Shown piece by piece: positions 4,707 to 5,694 of a stretch of 5,694 nt of DNA. The translations under genes were made by a program, and so were the position numbers. Origin of the DNA: Candidatus Omnitrophota bacterium (GTDB lineage Bacteria; Omnitrophota; Gorgyraeia; Duberdicusellales; 4484-171); NCBI GenBank assembly GCA_030631705.1, contig DAOVKQ010000053.1, positions 1 through 5,694 on the forward strand. Direction: 5' to 3'. Numbering within the stretch: position 1 is the stretch's first letter; every line of letters starts with the position of its first letter. The notes under the pieces are model-generated. The model was not told the DNA's origin. It searched no databases and worked only from the letters and a program-made list of their open reading frames with translations.

Positions 4707-5694
4707 ATGGATAAAAAATCACAGATAGCCTGTATTAATTTATCCGCGACAAATAGCAGATTAAACAATGCCCAGATCAGCAATTCATTTTTGCTGGGTA
4801 TTGTTTTGGTCCTTGCTCTGTTGATTTTTAATTTCCTCGGGCTTTCCACCAATATATTAATAATTCTCTTGGCTGCTGTAGTTTTTTTTCTTGCTTTTTT
4901 AAAAACAGACTTTGCTCTAATTATTCTTATTTTCGCCATGCTTTTGTCGCCTGAGCTTAAATTGATACAACTTGCCGGAAGAGCTATGGTAGTACGCTTA
5001 GATGATGTCTTGATTTTCATAATTTTTTTAGGATGGTTAGTTAAAACGGCGGTAAATAAAGAATTAGGATTGCTTAAATATAGCGTTTTAAATCTACCGA
5101 TGATTTCTTATGTTATAGTCTGTATTATTGCGACTGCTACAGGCATAGCGATTGATTATTTAAATCCGGCAAAGAGTTTTTTCTACATTCTTAAGTACTT
5201 CGAGTACTTTCTACTTTTCTTTTTGGTAAACAACAGCATAAAAGACAAAAGGCAAATACGGATTTTTACAGCAATATTGTTAATAACATGCCTTATTACT
5301 TGTGTATATGCTTTGGCTACGGTTGGTCAAACCGGAAGAGCTACCGCGCCTTTTGAAGGTTCCCATCCTGAACCCAATACTTTAGGGGGATATTTAGTTT
5401 TGTTATTTGCCGTTGTAGCAGGACTTTTTGCCAACAGTTCTTCAAATACCTGGAGATTTTGTTGCGGCATTTTAGGCTGTGCCATAATTATTACTTTGCT
5501 GCGGACATTTTCGCGCGGTAGTTACGCGGCATTTATCGTAATGTACCTTACTTTTATTGCATTAACCCGGAGAAGAAAGATTGTAGGGATGAGCATAATT
5601 ATATTAGCTATATTTATGATACCAATGGCCATGCCGAATTTAATAAGAGGAGTGGCCCAACGCATACAAAGAACATTTTCTCCCGATATAGTGT
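4707..5694 (+). CDS. O-antigen ligase / polymerase family membrane protein (Wzy_C-like), 3' end beyond window
   Basis: An open frame runs from the ATG at 4707 to the window edge: 329 codons plus one base, with no stop. The protein is strongly hydrophobic, with about ten or eleven predicted membrane segments (roughly 28-45, 48-65, 67-82, 99-112, 130-146, 160-174, 185-203, 226-241, 251-265, 272-286, 293-308). Features typical of the O-antigen ligase/Wzy_C family are RATAPFEGSHPEPNTLGGYL (211-230), an Arg-to-PN(T)LG loop, followed by TFSRGSYAAF (267-276), the SRG(S/A) motif in the next helix. Such enzymes transfer or polymerise undecaprenyl-linked glycans at the outer face of the inner membrane. 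WaaL-type ligase, Wzy-type polymerase and exosortase-associated ligase cannot be separated here. The ATG follows an in-frame TAA at 4698, so it is the earliest ATG in the frame. There is no Shine-Dalgarno before it, only the T-run of a terminator. The cytoplasmic lead-in of about 27 polar residues is unremarkable. Confidence 0.82.
   Translation, partial: MDKKSQIACINLSATNSRLNNAQISNSFLLGIVLVLALLIFNFLGLSTNILIILLAAVVFFLAFLKTDFALIILIFAMLLSPELKLIQLAGRAMVVRLDDVLIFIIFLGWLVKTAVNKELGLLKYSVLNLPMISYVIVCIIATATGIAIDYLNPAKSFFYILKYFEYFLLFFLVNNSIKDKRQIRIFTAILLITCLITCVYALATVGQTGRATAPFEGSHPEPNTLGGYLVLLFAVVAGLFANSSSNTWRFCCGILGCAIIITLLRTFSRGSYAAFIVMYLTFIALTRRRKIVGMSIIILAIFMIPMAMPNLIRGVAQRIQRTFSPDIV

Noticed and set aside
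4697..5020. 107-codon minus-strand frame
   Set aside because: It is antisense to the membrane protein starting at 4707, which has a continuous hydrophobic frame and family motifs.

Overview
The window is AT-rich, with GC estimated by eye at roughly 40%, and reads like a diderm (Gram-negative-type) bacterium. The evidence is a SurA-type periplasmic chaperone with a signal peptide, a Wzc-like fused chain-length regulator/tyrosine kinase, and an O-antigen-ligase-type membrane protein. The degenerate short repeats between genes and the gene style resemble uncultured lineages such as Omnitrophota. That placement is an impression, not something the sequence proves.

Layout: (1) 8-793, minus strand, is a complete ABC transporter ATPase of the ABC-2/drug-export type, with a possible near-leaderless promoter. 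Its permease is presumably just off the left edge. (2) 794-1077 is a divergent intergenic region. It holds a 78-bp split inverted repeat that looks like a small non-autonomous element, a pair of GATTACA-type repeats, two overlapping hairpins that exclude each other, and a good sigma70-type promoter with an extended -10. (3) 1078-2490, plus strand, is a secreted SurA/PpiC-family protein with a tandemly duplicated N-terminal chaperone module and no recognisable parvulin catalytic half. (4) 2491-2723 contains a tandem heptanucleotide repeat (five unit-length copies), a TATAAT box and a small hairpin. (5) 2724-4631 encodes a Wzz-domain plus BY-kinase fusion with a tyrosine-rich tail; the first Asp of its Walker A' motif is Ser. 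(6) An intrinsic terminator lies at 4676-4698. (7) 4707 to the right edge is the first 329 codons of a polytopic O-antigen ligase/polymerase-family protein, which runs out of the window.

Taken together, the plus-strand genes look like the start of an exopolysaccharide or surface-glycan assembly locus. The kinase would control chain length and export, the ligase/polymerase would join glycan units, and the SurA-like protein would chaperone outer-membrane or secreted partners. A SurA/EpsD-type foldase next to a Wzc-like kinase and a Wzy_C-type ligase is the arrangement known from exosortase (XrtA/PEP-CTERM)-associated EPS loci, but no exosortase or glycosyltransferase is visible here. The ABC ATPase is divergent and probably a separate unit.
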